Position numbers and translations under genes: made by a program
NCBI GenBank assembly: GCA_033032175.1
Contig: CM065319.1
Span: 13,365,018 to 13,429,017 of the forward strand
Direction: 5' to 3'
From: Saturnia japonica
Taxonomy: Eukaryota > Arthropoda > Insecta > Lepidoptera > Saturniidae
Length of the DNA: 64,000 nucleotides
Notes under the pieces: generated by a model
Told to the model about the DNA's origin: nothing
Seen by the model: only the letters and a program-made list of their open reading frames with translations
The model's database searches: none
Part shown: positions 28,109-41,300 of the stretch, piece after piece
How positions within the stretch are numbered: the first letter of the stretch is position 1
How the letters are laid out: each line of letters begins with the position of its first letter

Positions 28109-29465
28109 TAATTATTTAAAATACCCATAAGTAATAGAACTATTCAATTAATTTAAATTATTCGAATAATTCAAATTGTTCGACACCTTTAATATTTATC
28201 TCTTTGTATTAATGCCAATGAACAGCAAAGCGTACTAGAAAAGTTAAGTCCAGTTGCAGTTCACGATACGTTTAAACATAAATTGCTTTTGAAATACTAC
28301 TGTAATACAAAGTTATTTTCTGAATACTTGAGAAGTGTACATTTAGTAGGTCCGAAGAACTAAAATTTTATTGATTTAGATAAATTCTTATAAGTAGATA
28401 GTTTATATTTTATATAATTTCGATAGATTTGACTATTTTCGTAAGTGTCAATGGTTTTTAGTTTGCTTGATGGTGGTGAGATTGAAATACTGAAAATGTG
28501 TGTAGATTCATCTATTACCTCGTATGTCAATATGGAGTAAGGTATGCTATCACAGACCATTTGATTTTTGCATACTGCAATGAAAGCGACATAACTTATG
28601 TTTTGGAACCAGTTGGAAACTGTAGTATACTAATTCTTGCCCTATGGGTATGTCAAAATAGTAAATTCTGTTAATACACAGATCATGTAATAAAGCCACG
28701 TACCAAAAGTCGACAAGATAAATTTTAATCGACTAAATATTTACTAATAGTATTTAATAACTCTTTGCTATTTGCCCCCGACGGGACGAGACTACTGTAA
28801 TGTGCCTATTAAAATTTAATGTCGAAAAACGTAATTGAAATGAAGTAATTAAAATCAGTGTAATAAAAATGCATTAAAATCAGAAACGAAAATTGAATAT
28901 AACAAATTCTAACTAATGTTTACATTATTTTGTACGGAGTTTATTTAAGCATAAAGCTTTTGTCAATGATGAACAAAAATGGCTGAGAAACCTGTTTTAA
29001 AGCACTGTAGAGCAAAACATCAATTAGCGTAAAAATAATTTTATGAAGTGAAAATATATACACTTCATATAATCTTTGGAATGTAATTATTGTGCTTTTA
29101 AATATAATAAGTGTGATTTAATAAATACACTTTATGATTCTACGTTTTTTTACCTTATTATAATAACTTAATCACTAATATAGAATTCATTTAAAATATT
29201 TAATCAAGCAAATGGTTCAACATTAATTGTTAAGTCACTCGATCCTTGATAGGTAAAATTTTCAAGGGAATACAAGTTGCTGGACCTTACATTATTAGCC
29301 TGTGCAGAGGTGCTCAAAGAAACGAACGCTATCGACCTGTCGATCTTAGTTTAATTCTGGTATTTAGCAAACAATATCCGCATTTGCAGATAGCAAATTG
29401 CTCTTCAGTTATTCGGATCTATTTATTTGTGCAAGTCAGCATGTTTAGAAATGAAATTACGCTAA
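28109..29465. other. AT-rich non-coding stretch
   Basis: No gene recognised. The frames at 28360-28560 and 29246-29515 have no family match and include low-complexity AT-rich sequence. Confidence 0.4.
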
Positions 29466-29710
29466 TTATACGAACAACACAATTTTTAACAAAAAACAAA
29501 ACCAATTTCAATTAATTTAAGGGTGTTTTTTTTTCGCGTATCTTCGAAGTCGAAGGTCAAATGTCAATGAAATTAAAATAGGACCACTATTGAGGTATCC
29601 CCTTTACAACGAAAAAACAATAATCGAAATCGGTCTGTAAAATAAGATGTTATGTATGAACTTAAATTTAAAAAAAATACATTCGAATTGAAAATCTCCT
29701 CCTTTTATTT
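29466..29710 (-). repeat. Dispersed repeat, minus copy
   Basis: Shares AATTCGAATGTAT / ATACATTCGAATTGA, the CCTCAAGGGT/ACCCTTGAGG-type and GAAGTTGGTTTTCTTTTT blocks with 38325-38545 and 62205-62450, which lie in the + orientation. Common in lepidopteran genomes in my recollection. It has no coding capacity, and a SINE or MITE origin is undecided. Confidence 0.6.
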
Positions 29711-32700
29711 AAGTCGATTTAAAATTACGATTAGTGAGTTCGTACCTTCACTTTGTACCCATTTAATTTTAAAGTAGGTATAGTTAAAACATTGTGTTTC
29801 TCTGTCGTAGTAGTAGGTAGTTGATCATTTGCTGCCTAAATAATCTTTGGTGGATCGCTGTATAAGTTTGAGCACCCCTGCTTTACAGTATCTATATATA
29901 ATTACACTTACATGGAAAATCCACTTATTATTAACCGCATTGTAGAAAGTATGAGTTCGAAAATTAAATTCCTGGACAAATAAAACATTAATTGCCAACG
30001 TCAAATCATAATTAAAATTTAATCCTTTTTGGTAGCAGCTTCAATATATTAGGGCAATCGAAGAAAGTTTTCGAGCATTATTTAAGCCTCTCCTCTTTCA
30101 CTTTATCTTGACAGTGCCTAAAGGTATCTCATCCCGGCTGGAGTAGGTACGGGATGACGTCGTTGTCTGTGTTCTTGACATCGGAAGGCCGCGAAGTTGT
30201 TTATATCTGTGTCAAAAATATTACTATCAACATAAATATCTTATTTTGCATATACCATGTTTTTAATATTTTATAAAATTGCAATTTGTCTCTGCTAATT
30301 AATAATACAATCAAATATTATACACAACTATCAAAATCTACTGATGTTTAAAGAGGAGACGCGGTCGGCAAGAAATTTAAAAAATTGTTTTAAAAATTAT
30401 TGCCTTGGCGCTATCCCAGTTTGACCGCATAGAGCGCAGAAGAGATACATTATAAACAAAATAAAAAAATAATTTGGTAATCCCTTTTCCCTTTTTTTGT
30501 TTTTAAAGGATAATATAAAATGGCCTTTGGTGTTTCCTACATGTTATTTTTTATATTCCTCTTTGCTTGCTGGATATCTGATAAGTGCAATTTTAGTTTT
30601 GCTCTAATCTAAATATTAATTATTTTATGACGAATAAACACCGCCCGCATTTCCTTTTAAATTTCAAATGTTAAATCTTAGAGGAAATGGTTAACGTCTA
30701 ATTTATAATATATGATTTTATTGATCATGTCATTTTTTTAAACTTTATTATTATGTTATAATCTGCAAAATTTTAAACTTAATATTTCCGTACATTACTC
30801 TTAGGTACTCAGATAAAATACAATTACAATTTAAATTTTGGTCCATGCAGATGAAATAAAAAAATCTCTTTTAATATTCCTATAGCCAGATCATCTTTTG
30901 GTAAACTGTACAATATTTAATTTTGGTCTCCAAAATCTAAATGCGATTCCTACGGACAATACATGGATTACTTTTAGACTAATATCGCCCGCTATCATAG
31001 AAATATCTTCATTCGTACCCGTCTGAGTTATGCTTCAATAAAATACTTCTTCCAATACATTCAAATATTGCGTTATTTAATATTTTCTTCTTACTCTTAT
31101 CCCACATAAGTAAGATCGCTTCAATATGTTTTCTTCTTCCGCACTCTTTTATCAACTTTTATCACAGTGTTAACACCTTTTATACACATATCATTTCTTC
31201 ATCCATCCATAGCATTCTTTGGTCTTCCTCGACTTTTATATACGTCCACCATCATATTTAACATTCTTCTAGGTATGTAACTTACATTCCTCCTAACCAT
31301 ACTAACATCTCGATTTGTTATTTTACTTAATTAAAGAAAAAAGAGATTCTACGCATGAAGCACGTGTAAATTACGTAAAACACTCATCAAATTAGTAACT
31401 AAGAGCATCGCAAAGATTTCTTAAGTTAAGAAGTAAGTAAGCGCAGTAATCGGTTATTTACAAAACAAACAAAAACAACTCATTAAGGGTGCAGTGTTAA
31501 TATGATGCTTTTGAACTAATTATTTACCTTCATTTGAAATCTATAATAACAAAGAGCAAAACAACGGACTAACTTAATATAAACGCGTATAGAAATAAAT
31601 TATGTTGGTCAATTATTACAAATGACTCATTATTTTAAGTAAATATTGTTTTAATCATGTTTCAAATATTTGTCTCGATTTAAGGTATGTAAATTTTAAT
31701 ACGAATTATGTAATAAAGGATTTTAAACAAAATATTTCTCGTTTTAAAAGTGCAACTTAGCTTTTTGTTATATTTCGCAGAAAAGTACAGAATTATTAAT
31801 TTCACTACTTAGAATGTACTATCTAAAAAGTTTGTAATCTTGGTAGATAGTTACTAGGCATTTTTAAATGGTATCGTTGTTAGTCAAGCAAGTCTATTTC
31901 AAATAAGTGTTAAGCTGTGTTCATAAATAAACATTCAATAAAACACACAATTACTTTAAATGAAACTAATCGTAATTTATATAAATATTTGGATTTGATA
32001 AACGTTAGTAGCTTCGTTATTGACTTTAATGTCTAAATTTGTAGAACAGTGACGTACACTTCAAGTCATCCTATCGTTGTTGTTCTTAGCTTCACCGAAA
32101 ATATCCAATGCAGATTGGTTGACTTGGAACCCGAGCCTAAAATAATTTAAGATTATGCAACTAATAAAATGACAGTAGTGTACTAAAAACTTAATTATTA
32201 TAAAAACTTAAAAATTACCAAACCGTTGAAGTCAGTCTGTGTCGATTTTAATGTTTTATGTAGTCTCAGTTACCATTTTATTGTTAGCTAAAGTAAATCT
32301 TAAAATATGGTTGATAATATTTGTGATTATGAATAATGAAAGTATTATTTAATTTGTTAAATTAGTTGTAGTAAAAAAATGAAACATCATTACGTTAGTG
32401 ACTACACCTCCCACTCAAAAGTTATTTTTAAAACTTCACATTCTATTCAACAAGATCGAATACCTTTTGTATTAAAGTATCCAAGCTTTGTCAGGTATTG
32501 TGCGAAAATTTCTAAAACTTTCTTCTTTAGATATAATCCCAGGTACGAGCAGTGTGCTAAGTATATTGCTCATTAATAATGTTTTGTTTTGTCTGTCGGA
32601 GTAAGGTTACTTCATCCTTGGAATTTCGTTGTGATATAGCATCATCATAAAAATTTCCATAAGTGACTATATAAATGTAAATATTGCATAATGTTTTTGG

Positions 32701-33177
32701 TTTATTTATTATTTTCTTTATACTTAATAAGTAATCTACATCTCTAAGGGGTAACTCTATAGCTAAGACAAGAGCCAGGTCAATTTTTGTATATATGAAT
32801 TTCTTATTGTAGTAAAATTACTACAAATTAACAGACTTTATTTTATTAATATTTATGCTTGTATCGCTTAAGACTGTTCTTATGGTGTCCATGCTAGCTC
32901 TTTGTTGATGTTCGTTAATCCACCCTCGCTTCCTAAATTTGATGGTAGTTTTCATCGAATCATTACTTGTAGAGTGTTGCCAAATTTCTTTTACCCTGGA
33001 TAATACGGTATATTTATTTAAATATAAATTCTCATAACAACAGTAATAATATTCAATGGATTTTTTTTTTTTTAAAGAAAAAGAAACTTATATTTATCTA
33101 AAACAATACTTCAACGATTTGAAAAATTATCACAACTTTCTTATCTACTTTAATACATGTAAATATTGTCAACTAAC
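29711..33177. other. Long AT-rich stretch downstream of the GPCR exons
   Basis: The final, cytoplasmic exon and 3' UTR of the minus-strand GPCR gene should lie to the left of 33178, but I could not identify them. About 31030-31320 resembles a decayed RTE-type 3' region in minus orientation (TCATCCATCC, CTTCCTCGACTT, CATATTTAACATTCTTCT). The frame at 32379-32576 (+) has no family match. Confidence 0.45.
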
Positions 33178-33363
33178 CTCTTTTTAATGAGCTTGAAGAT
33201 CTTTTTCTTGCAGACAAAAATAACGAACACGAAAAGACCGATAAGAACATTGTAGAGATCAGTGAATCGCCAAAACATTTCAGCTTCCGGATATAAGGCG
33301 CTGATCACCTCTAAAATCCAATTAAAACCCATGACGACAAATAGTTTCACATAAAGCAGGAGT
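33178..33363 (-). CDS. GPCR exon: TM6-TM7
   Basis: 186 bases. Minus strand TTTTTTCAG|ACTCCTG at the acceptor and AAAAGAG|GTTAGTTG at the donor. It encodes LYVKLFVVMGFNWILEVIS (TM6, with the Methuselah-type GxNWxxE pattern), a short loop, and LYNVLIGLFVFVIFVCKKK (TM7), then basic residues entering the cytoplasm. The open frame that continues past the acceptor to 33512 is intron and is not coding. Its donor leaves two bases, so at least one more exon must follow at lower coordinates. Confidence 0.9.
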
Positions 33364-33589
33364 CTGAAAAAAATAAATATTGTGTGTAGTTTGTAATTCC
33401 AATTAAACATGTTGAAGATAGTTTTATAAATTTTCGCGCTAATTATAATGTAATGTAGCGCGACGTTGAATCGATGCCTTCTATATACTTTTGGCCGTAA
33501 ACAAAATATCACGCGACCGCTTGAAGGTTAAATAATTTTTTTTTTGTCTCAACGTACCCCACGTTTACGTAACAATATATTTGTCTATA

Positions 33590-36500
33590 AAATGTTTATT
33601 TAATTTATATTTTACAGAATACAATGCTAGACGTAAAAGAGGAGGAGATCTTGCCAGTTCTGCAGCGAAACGGCGGAAACAAAAAGAATATCGAAGAAAT
33701 GAAACGGAAGAAGAGCACGAAGCACGTTTACAAAATCAACAAACCAGAATGAGCACCCTGAGAACCAGAAAAAGCGAAAAAATAAAAGTATTGCAGAATC
33801 GAGAATTTTAAAAGATACTCTAACAAAACAAGCATTCCACTACGAACCGACGAAAAAATATTACAATCATAAATATGTTGTAATCGGAAAAATGAATACC
33901 ATTTGCCAATTTTGCCACGCGAAAAAATGTAGTAAAGAAATACAAGGTCTCTGTTGCATGAATGGAAAAATTCGATTACCACCACTGGAAGCACCTCCGC
34001 AGGAATTTCTACATTACATGACCGGGGAAACACTAGAATCAAAACACTTTCTTCAAAATATAAGATCATACAATTCCTGGTTTCAAATGACTTCTTTCGG
34101 TGTTACTTCGACTAACACTAATAGAAATGAATTTGAATATGTATTTTCAATTCAAGGGCAAATTTATCAGAAAATAGGATCGTTACTACCAATGCCTAAC
34201 GAAGACTATAAATTTCTGCAAGTATATTTCATCGGAAATGAAGAACAAGAAATGGATCAACGATGCACAAATTTAATGGGTTGAGATGCGAAATAATCCA
34301 AGATGTACAGAGGATCTTACACAAATACAATCAACTGATTTAAATATTCAAAACAACATTAGACCGCATGATTTCTGATGAATATAAAATTGTAGTTTGA
34401 GCCGGTAAAAGACCACGTGGAGAACACGAACGTAAATTTAATGCACCTCAGATATATGAAGTCGCCATCGTAATTGTGGACAATGAAAATACAAGCCGTG
34501 ACATAGTTGTACAACGAAGAAGAAAAGGACTACAACACACTGCAGAGACACGCCGTTCATATGATGCTCTTCAATATCCGTTAATATTTCTGCGCGGAGA
34601 GGACGGATATCATTTCAATATAAAACATATTCATCCTGAAACAGGCATAGAAAAAAACAAAAAAGGCACTTCCAAGGAGTTCTATGCTTACCGCTTAATG
34701 ATCAGAGACAATGAAATATACAATCACATACTCAACACTCGCCGTTTATTCCAACAATTTTTGGTAGATATGTACGCAAAATAAGAAGCAGAACGGATGC
34801 TTTACATAAGACTGAATCAGAAGAAACTACGCACAGAAGAATACATCCACCTTCGAGACGCGATTATAAATGACGACAATATTGACGATATTGGAACAAT
34901 GGTAATCTTACATTCATCATACAAAGGAAGTCTAAGATATATGCAAGAATATACTCAAGATGCCATGACCTACGTAAGAAAATATGGACGACTTGATCTC
35001 TTCATAACATTTACATGTAACTCGTCATGGCCAGTCATCAAAGAACAACTAAAATACGGACAAACCTCCATGGATCGACACGACATAATAGCCCGAATTT
35101 TTCGACAAAAACAAATAAGATTTATTAAAGTCATCACAAAATACCACATCTTTGGAACCATTAGATGCTGGATGTATACAATCGAGGGGCAAAAACGAGG
35201 ATTACCTCACTCACACAATCTCATATTATGGCTACACGATAAAATTTATCCCACGGATATCGACAAAATCATCCAAGCTGAATTTCCCAATTCACAAAAA
35301 GATCCGGAACTATACAACATAATAGTGAAAAACATGATTCACATGCACCAAAATGCATGCAACAAAAACATGTACCAAATGGGAAGATACATCAACAGTA
35401 ACGAAGCAGCGTGGAGGATTTTTAGTTTTCCCATACACGAACGCGAACCAGCTGTGCAACATCTAGCAGTACATTTGGAGAATGGACAGAGAGTTTACTT
35501 CACAAAAGACTCGGCTAGAAAAATTGAAAGCGAACCACCTCAGAACACAACATTAACAGCTTTTTTCCAACTGTGCCAAACGGATCCATTCGCAAAGTAA
35601 CAACATGTAACCCATCAAACCCAAAACAGCTATGGGACTCTTTCAAAAGGAGTATGAGTGATGATATATTGTACCAAATCCTACAAACTAATCCAGAACT
35701 GACTATAGAATTCAATGACGACATCTTCAATGAAACACTCATTCGCTTAGAAGAAAAATGTTTAGCAATAAATAACCAGGCCTTAGTAGAACTTGGAATG
35801 CCAGCACCACAAAGAAATGCTTTCAGTGTGCTAAATTACGAAATTACAAAGGAAAAAAGCTACAACGTCAATGTACTACTTGAATACATTGATCACAACA
35901 AACCACTCCTCAATGACAATAAAAAAAAAGTATACAACGTTATAATGAACCGGATAAATAACAACACTGGTGGAATTATTAACTTGGACGCACCAGGAGG
36001 CACCGGTAAATCGTTTCTAATAAATCTAATACTGGCGGAAATACGTGCTGAAAAACCCATCGCACTGGCACTAGCATCATCCGGCATTGCAGCTACACTT
36101 ATGGAAGGAAGACGAACTGCCCATTCTGGCTTACAACTACCGTTGAATATAGCCGAAATAAACAAACTTCTCTAAAACAAGCTAAAATTATCTTCTGGGA
36201 TCAATGCACCATGGCCCATAAAAAATCACTAGAAGCCATGGACAGAACATTACAAGAATTGCGAAAAAACTCTGAAATAATGGGAGGAGCTCTACTCATA
36301 CTCTCAGGAGGTTTTCGACAAACACTTCCAGTTATTCCTATGTCAACACCAGCAGACGATATCAATGCATGCTTAAAAAAGTCACATCCCTGGCTACAAG
36401 TGCAAATACTGCAATTAACAAAAAACATGAGAGTTAAATTATCAAAAGATTAAACAACAGCACATTTTGCTAATATACTTTTACAAATAGGCAAAGGTAC

Positions 36501-37349
36501 ATATCCTACTGACCAAACGACCGGCCTCATTGAACTCAATAGTGATTTCTGTAACATAGCCCCTACTGAAAACGAACTAATGTACAAAATTTATCCAAAT
36601 ATTATTCAAACTATACCAACGTAGAGTGGTTATTTCAAAGAGCAATTTTGGCCACTAAAAATAATATTGTTGACAATATCAATTTTAACATTCTAAAGAT
36701 AAAACCTGGTGAAGAGAAAATATATAAATCAATCGACACGATGGTATCCAATAAAGAAAGTGTCAACTTCCCTACTGAATTTCTAAACTCTTTACAAGTA
36801 ACAGGAATGCCATTACACTGCCTTCGTCTGAAAATTAGATCTCCAATCATACTACTCAGAAATCTCAACTACCCAAAACTATGTAATGGAACGAGGATGA
36901 TCATAAAACATCTATCGAATAATATCATTGAAGCTGAACTTATTTCTGGAAAGAACAAAGGACACACAGTATTTATTACCTAGAATACCACTGATTTCTT
37001 CTGAATTGCCATTTCAATTTAAAAGATGCAGTTTCCAATTGAAATTAGCCTTTAGTTTTACAATTAACGAAGCGCAAGGGCAAACTTTAAAATATTGTGG
37101 CATCAACCTCAAAGAATCCTGCTTCTCCCACGGTCAGCTATATGTAGCTTGCTCAAGAGTAGGAAATTCGAAAAATTTATATATACCCCGGACAATAAAA
37201 TGAGAAATATTGTTTATAAACAAGTAGTGTAAATAATAAGAAAATGTTTTCAATATATTTTTTTTAATTTTTACGTTTAGTTTAGTTTTTTATTTCAACT
37301 ACCACGTAATCTCATATCAATTCCCGAGCGAAGCGGGTATCATAGTTAG
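33590..37349 (+). mobile_element. Decayed autonomous Helitron in a GPCR intron
   Basis: A Rep-helicase gene in pieces (33617-37203) is followed by CCCGAGCGAAGCGGG and then CATAGTTAG|T at 37349. The GC hairpin near the 3' end and the terminal TTAG (one change from CTAG) are the Helitron 3' signature. The 5' TC end lies somewhere between about 33513 and 33617, so the start is approximate. The element lies wholly inside the intron between GPCR exons 38114-38282 and 33178-33363, in the opposite orientation to the gene. Confidence 0.8.
33617..37203 (+). pseudogene. Helitron Rep/helicase, multiply broken
   Basis: Readable in order: the N-terminal zinc-finger region (CQFCHAKKCSKE, about 33907-33942; the SFGV block near 34091); the HUH nuclease with LDLFITFTCN and GLPHSHNLILWL (near 35203) and the tyrosine region YQMGRYINSNEAAWRI (near 35374); the SF1 helicase Walker A PGGTGKS (near 35994); a Walker B region IIFWDQCTMAHK, where the usual Glu is Gln; and the C-terminal helicase block INEAQGQTLKYCG and QLYVACSR (to 37203). 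At least five stops or frame shifts break the gene (near 33811, 34284-34475, 35590, 36175, 36453 and 36950). It is not functional. Confidence 0.88.
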
Positions 37350-38113
37350 TATTATATATATACAAGAATTGCTCACTTATTAGTAGGTATAAGATTAAAC
37401 CAGATAACTTTTGCGAAACGATCTAACTAACACTGTTCATGTCACCTCCTACATGTTACTTTAATATATTATTTACGATGTGTTGATGGTTGAAAAGCTT
37501 TTTTTACCCGACTACGAAAATGGAAGGTTATATTTTTCGAGCGTATGAATGTATGTATATGTATATGTCTATTTCTTTAGCACGCTCTGTATTCCAAACG
37601 GCTTGATGGATTTTAGCATATGAGGTGTCGTTAGATTCATCTTAATTATGGGAGTGACATAGGCAATACAATATTTAAGTATGAGGTCTGGGAATAAAAA
37701 AGTAGCAGAAAAGAAAAAAAAAATTATTAGCCATTGTTTTTGTTACAGTCGGTATTTTTTTTTTTTTAATAATTTAGCTTGTTAAATCAAGTACTTCAAA
37801 AAAATTATACTTTCAAACTCCTTTTTATATTTCAAAAATAGCGGAGGTATTTGAATAATTAATGTTGGTGAAAATTTAAGGGGGAATGAGAAAAAATATT
37901 TCGATAAATTAATTTTTACCTTACAATTTATTTGAAATATGAAGAGTTATGTTTTTATCTCCAGCATTTCTATAATCAAAACAAATAGTCCGCTAAGTTT
38001 AGAATACAATAAGTTTAATTTATAAAAGTCAACGTAAAGCAATAAAACAACATATTCGAGAAGCTCATATTAAGTTATTGCTGTATATTGTATAATATTT
38101 GCTCTTGTGTTAC
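37350..38113. other. GPCR intron remainder with decayed repeat
   Basis: Non-coding. About 37490-37720 resembles a diverged lepidopteran dispersed repeat (TTACCCGACTACG, GAATGTATGTATATGTATATGTCTATTTC, CCAAACGGCTTGATGGATTTTA). No gene seen. Confidence 0.45.
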
Positions 38114-38282
38114 CTCTGCTTGTCATTTCTATGTTGATCGTGCGTGGAACTCTCCCTTGATTTCAGCACCGATGTCTGATTTTTGATTTGCGTTATCTTC
38201 ATCGCGGTCAAAACGAAGAATATTAAATTAGCTATACACAGAATTGTTATTGGTCCATACAGGTACAACAGCTTGCTCTTCC
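38114..38282 (-). CDS. GPCR exon: TM5 and third cytoplasmic loop
   Basis: 169 bases, acceptor GTTTAAG|GGAAGAGC and donor AAGCAGAG|GTAACAC. It encodes KLLYLYGPITILCIANLIFFV (TM5 with the family's LYxYGP start), then a Lys/Gln/Ser-rich loop (QIKNQTSVLKSRE...). Phase enters at 1 and leaves at 2, matching both neighbours. Confidence 0.88.
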
Positions 38283-38324
38283 CTTAAACAATTACAAAAT
38301 AGGTATGCATTTAAAAGTCTTCGT

Positions 38325-38545
38325 CCTTGGATTTTTACATAATGACCCTTTTTCCTAATCAAAAAAGAAGGAGGTTCTCAATTCGAATATATATCTTTTT
38401 TTTAATGGATGCTCAGACATAGATAATTCTTTTTTCGTTGGAAAGAGCATACCTCAAGGGTTTTAATTTGGACCTTCGATTTCGAAGATACACCAGGAAA
38501 CTCCACAAAATCATTGAAGTTGTTTTTCTTTTTTGTAAAAATTGT
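38325..38545 (+). repeat. Dispersed repeat, plus copy
   Basis: Shares AATTCGAATATAT, ACCTCAAGGGTTTTAATTTGG, GAAGATACACCAGGAAACTC and CATTGAAGTTG with 62205-62450 and, reversed, with 29466-29710. No coding capacity. Confidence 0.6.
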
Positions 38546-38589
38546 CTTGTTTTATTATTTTATAGGTTTGGCGTTGATCCACTATCTCC

Positions 38590-38910
38590 GTGTGAGATTT
38601 GTTGACAATCGGATGATAAGTGATCGGATCGAACATCTGATGTAAAGTGCTAAGTGGTAACACTCTAAGCCTAGGGGAGGAATGGCTCTGAAGTACATCT
38701 GCCGGAAAATACCTACAAGTAATTGGCGACAAATTTTCAATTTGAGGATGGCAGCTAGCCAGGCATGCATTACAAAATGCCCTACCACCATGCATATGGC
38801 TTCATCACGATGTTTTCCTTAGCCGAAAGATCAGGTTCATTACAGAGATTTGAACTCATGTCGGTCGACGCGATGTCCATACACGCTACAATCTTCAAAT
38901 TTGGAAGTTT
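38590..38910 (-). repeat. SINE-like repeat (Metulj-like in part)
   Basis: The minus strand contains TGGTGGTAGGGCATTTTGT and CGGCTAAGGAAAACATCGTGATG, phrases I recall from widespread lepidopteran SINE-type repeats. The start CGACATGAGTTCAAATCTCTG resembles a tRNA B box. It is fragmentary and diverged, and the family name is tentative. Confidence 0.45.
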
Positions 38911-38951
38911 TCAACAGTATTATAGCAGTACGTATTTTTATAGTTACCTAC

Positions 38952-39130
38952 CGAATATGAAGCATCCGTGTTGTCGTATCAACGGTAGCATTGGATGTGT
39001 TGGAATAACGGAGAACTCCAAAATGATGAGCAGTGCAGTCAGAACAGTGGAAAACCCGAATGCGTATAAAGAATACGCAATGAAACGTGCCCTTATCGAC
39101 ATCTTCTCTAGTGACATTCCACGGTTACCA
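38952..39130 (-). CDS. GPCR exon: TM4 and extracellular loop 2
   Basis: 179 bases, acceptor TAATTACAG|TGGTAACC and donor ATATTCG|GTAGGTAAC. It encodes a basic lead-in, then RFIAYSLYAFGFSTVLTALLIILEF (TM4, with the family's YSLYAxG), then an extracellular stretch ending in HGCFIF with the conserved cysteine. The + strand frame over this exon is a shadow. Confidence 0.9.
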
Positions 39131-39264
39131 CTGTAATTACAGAATTATTTATTTAGGCGTTAATTATATGTGCATGAAATCGCTTTACAAAATTCTCTCT
39201 TCTTGAGGCAGCCCAATTGATCAAATACCTTCACCTTACAAAAGATCGCATCCAAATAACTTTA

Positions 39265-39420
39265 TGTTTTGTGCCTGCGGTGAGTAGGGTTTCGAGAAAC
39301 GGGTTCAAAACCAGCAATATGCTAGTGACACCTCTGATATTATAAGCGTCCGTAGGCTATGGTAGCCGCCTACCATCAGTACGTTTGTTTGACACTTTAG
39401 TTGTATAAAACAAACATCAA
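39265..39420 (+). repeat. Non-LTR retrotransposon 3' end fragment
   Basis: GCAATATGCTAGTGACACCTCTGATATTATAAGCGTCCGTAGGCTATGGTAGCCGC-type text (39318-39375) parallels 49045-49105 (CTGCAATATGGCTATAATGCCTCTGATGTTGTAGGTGTC). Both are 3' untranslated tails of one family. Confidence 0.6.
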
Positions 39421-41184
39421 AGAACATTTATGAAAGGCACAATTACAAAACTACACAAAGGTATAATGAGCATCTCTTATATAAAATGTTAACCTACAAA
39501 AATATCTCGGTTGTGGTTTTATAGGTTATTGCGTAACACCGTTCACTTATAATCATAATAATCATTATAAAAATAATAATGTTATTTCAAAGTGGCACAA
39601 TACTTTTAATCGACTTCTTGGTCAGCTAAGAATTGTTTTAAGATATGTTGATGCCGCAGAAATATGAATGAATGAATGAATGCTTTAAATGCACTTTTAG
39701 TTTGTACACTGGCGAGCATAACACTTTAAAGCATTTTCTACCAACTAACCAGCGGTAATGTGGAAAAAATTATTACTGTCGGTAGTTCAGTAGGAAATTA
39801 AATTTACATATAAAACAAACTTGAGCAAACAAAATGTATAAAAAAAAATCTTTAAAAAAATTTATTTACATTAATGTAAAAATTTATTAGCGGTGCCCCC
39901 GGCTCCGAATGCGTATATTATACACTAATTCGTTTTGTCTCGTTTATATTTTAATCATATTATTGATAATTCTTATAGCTCAGCAATTGAGTAATGACAT
40001 ATTATACTTCCCAGGTACAAAATTTTATATAAATCGTCCAAACTGTTTTTGAGTTTGATTTAGACATACAGACCGACATATAGACAAAAAAATGTGTCAA
40101 ATTCGTAATTAGTGTTGATTGTGCCCAACGTCTATCAGGAAATTTCGAAAAAAGAAAACATGTACCTACAGACAGAACTACTGATTTATTAATTAAGATT
40201 ATTTCAAAGTATTAAAACTAGAATTATCAGAAACTTTTTTATTAATTTAAATGGTCAACATTTATTTAGTAAAATTCTAATATTATATAGCCACCAAAAA
40301 CAAATTAATACCATTATTACTAACGAAACCTAAAGTGCCCGGCGAACTGTAAGGTGTACATTAGTATACATTTGCCTAACCCTTCGGGGAAACAGGCATG
40401 ATGGTATGTTATGTTATGCTATACTAGAATAGCGGCATGCTATGATGGCCGTTTTGACACATTACAATAGTGACGCGAAATGTCAATTAATTCTCTTTCG
40501 ACCATGTCGACAAAATTCACAACATAAGACGTAAACAGAGTCCAAATTAACGAGCAAGGGTCAACAGTAATGCAGTATCAATATCCGAAATCTAAAGATA
40601 GGTCAAAACTATAACCAATCGCAGTGCACTCACAGTTTATCCTTTTCGACTTTAAGTCGAAAATGCTTTATTTTGCATTGAGCATGGACGCGAATTTGCT
40701 GAAAGTAGTAGTTGTGCTGGCCAGCGATCCTTAATGTAACGATTGTATTAGATTTCATTTTATAAAAAATATAAATTTTATGACTAACTGCACGTCTCTA
40801 TTGACAATAAAGGGCAGCGATTTGCTCCTTCAACCGTAGTTATTAATTTATACGAAGCTTCATGAGCGGACAAACGTCAAAACGACCATCATAGCGTACC
40901 GCTACTATAGGATATACGATTGATTCTTTGTGAAATCTAAATGTTTGATTGGTCTTACTATACCTACAACATAACTTGTTAACTTTTGCGAAACGAATAT
41001 TTCAACTTTATGACTAAACGGTTTGACGTTACTCGATAGTTAAATGATTCAGCAAATATTTGCAACCTACTAACCTATTGCACATTCGAGATTACTAAGG
41101 TGACAGAACTTCGCAATATTACTTATTTATAATTACTAATTGCTATTTTCTGAGACCCAGCGCTAGCGATCTCAGTCAATTTTC

Positions 41185-41300
41185 ATCATCTTCAGCCATT
41201 AGCAGTAGGTATTTTGCTGAACACAAGCCTCTCCCAAATTTCGCCAACGAATCTGATCTACGGTTTTCCACATCTAGTTGTCAAGACGAGATATTCATTC
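41185..41300 (-). repeat. Decayed RTE-type 3' end
   Basis: TCATCATCTTCAGCCATTAGC followed by GCTGAACACAAGCCTCTCCC resembles the 3' end block at 55970-56030. Very diverged. Confidence 0.5.

Noticed and set aside
33364..33512. N-terminal extension of the TM6-TM7 frame
   Set aside because: A TTTTTTCAG acceptor at 33364-33372 and the phase of the upstream exon show the exon starts at 33363.
38511..38795. 94-codon minus-strand frame considered as a GPCR exon
   Set aside because: No receptor motif or fitting splice phase; it overlaps SINE-like repeat text.
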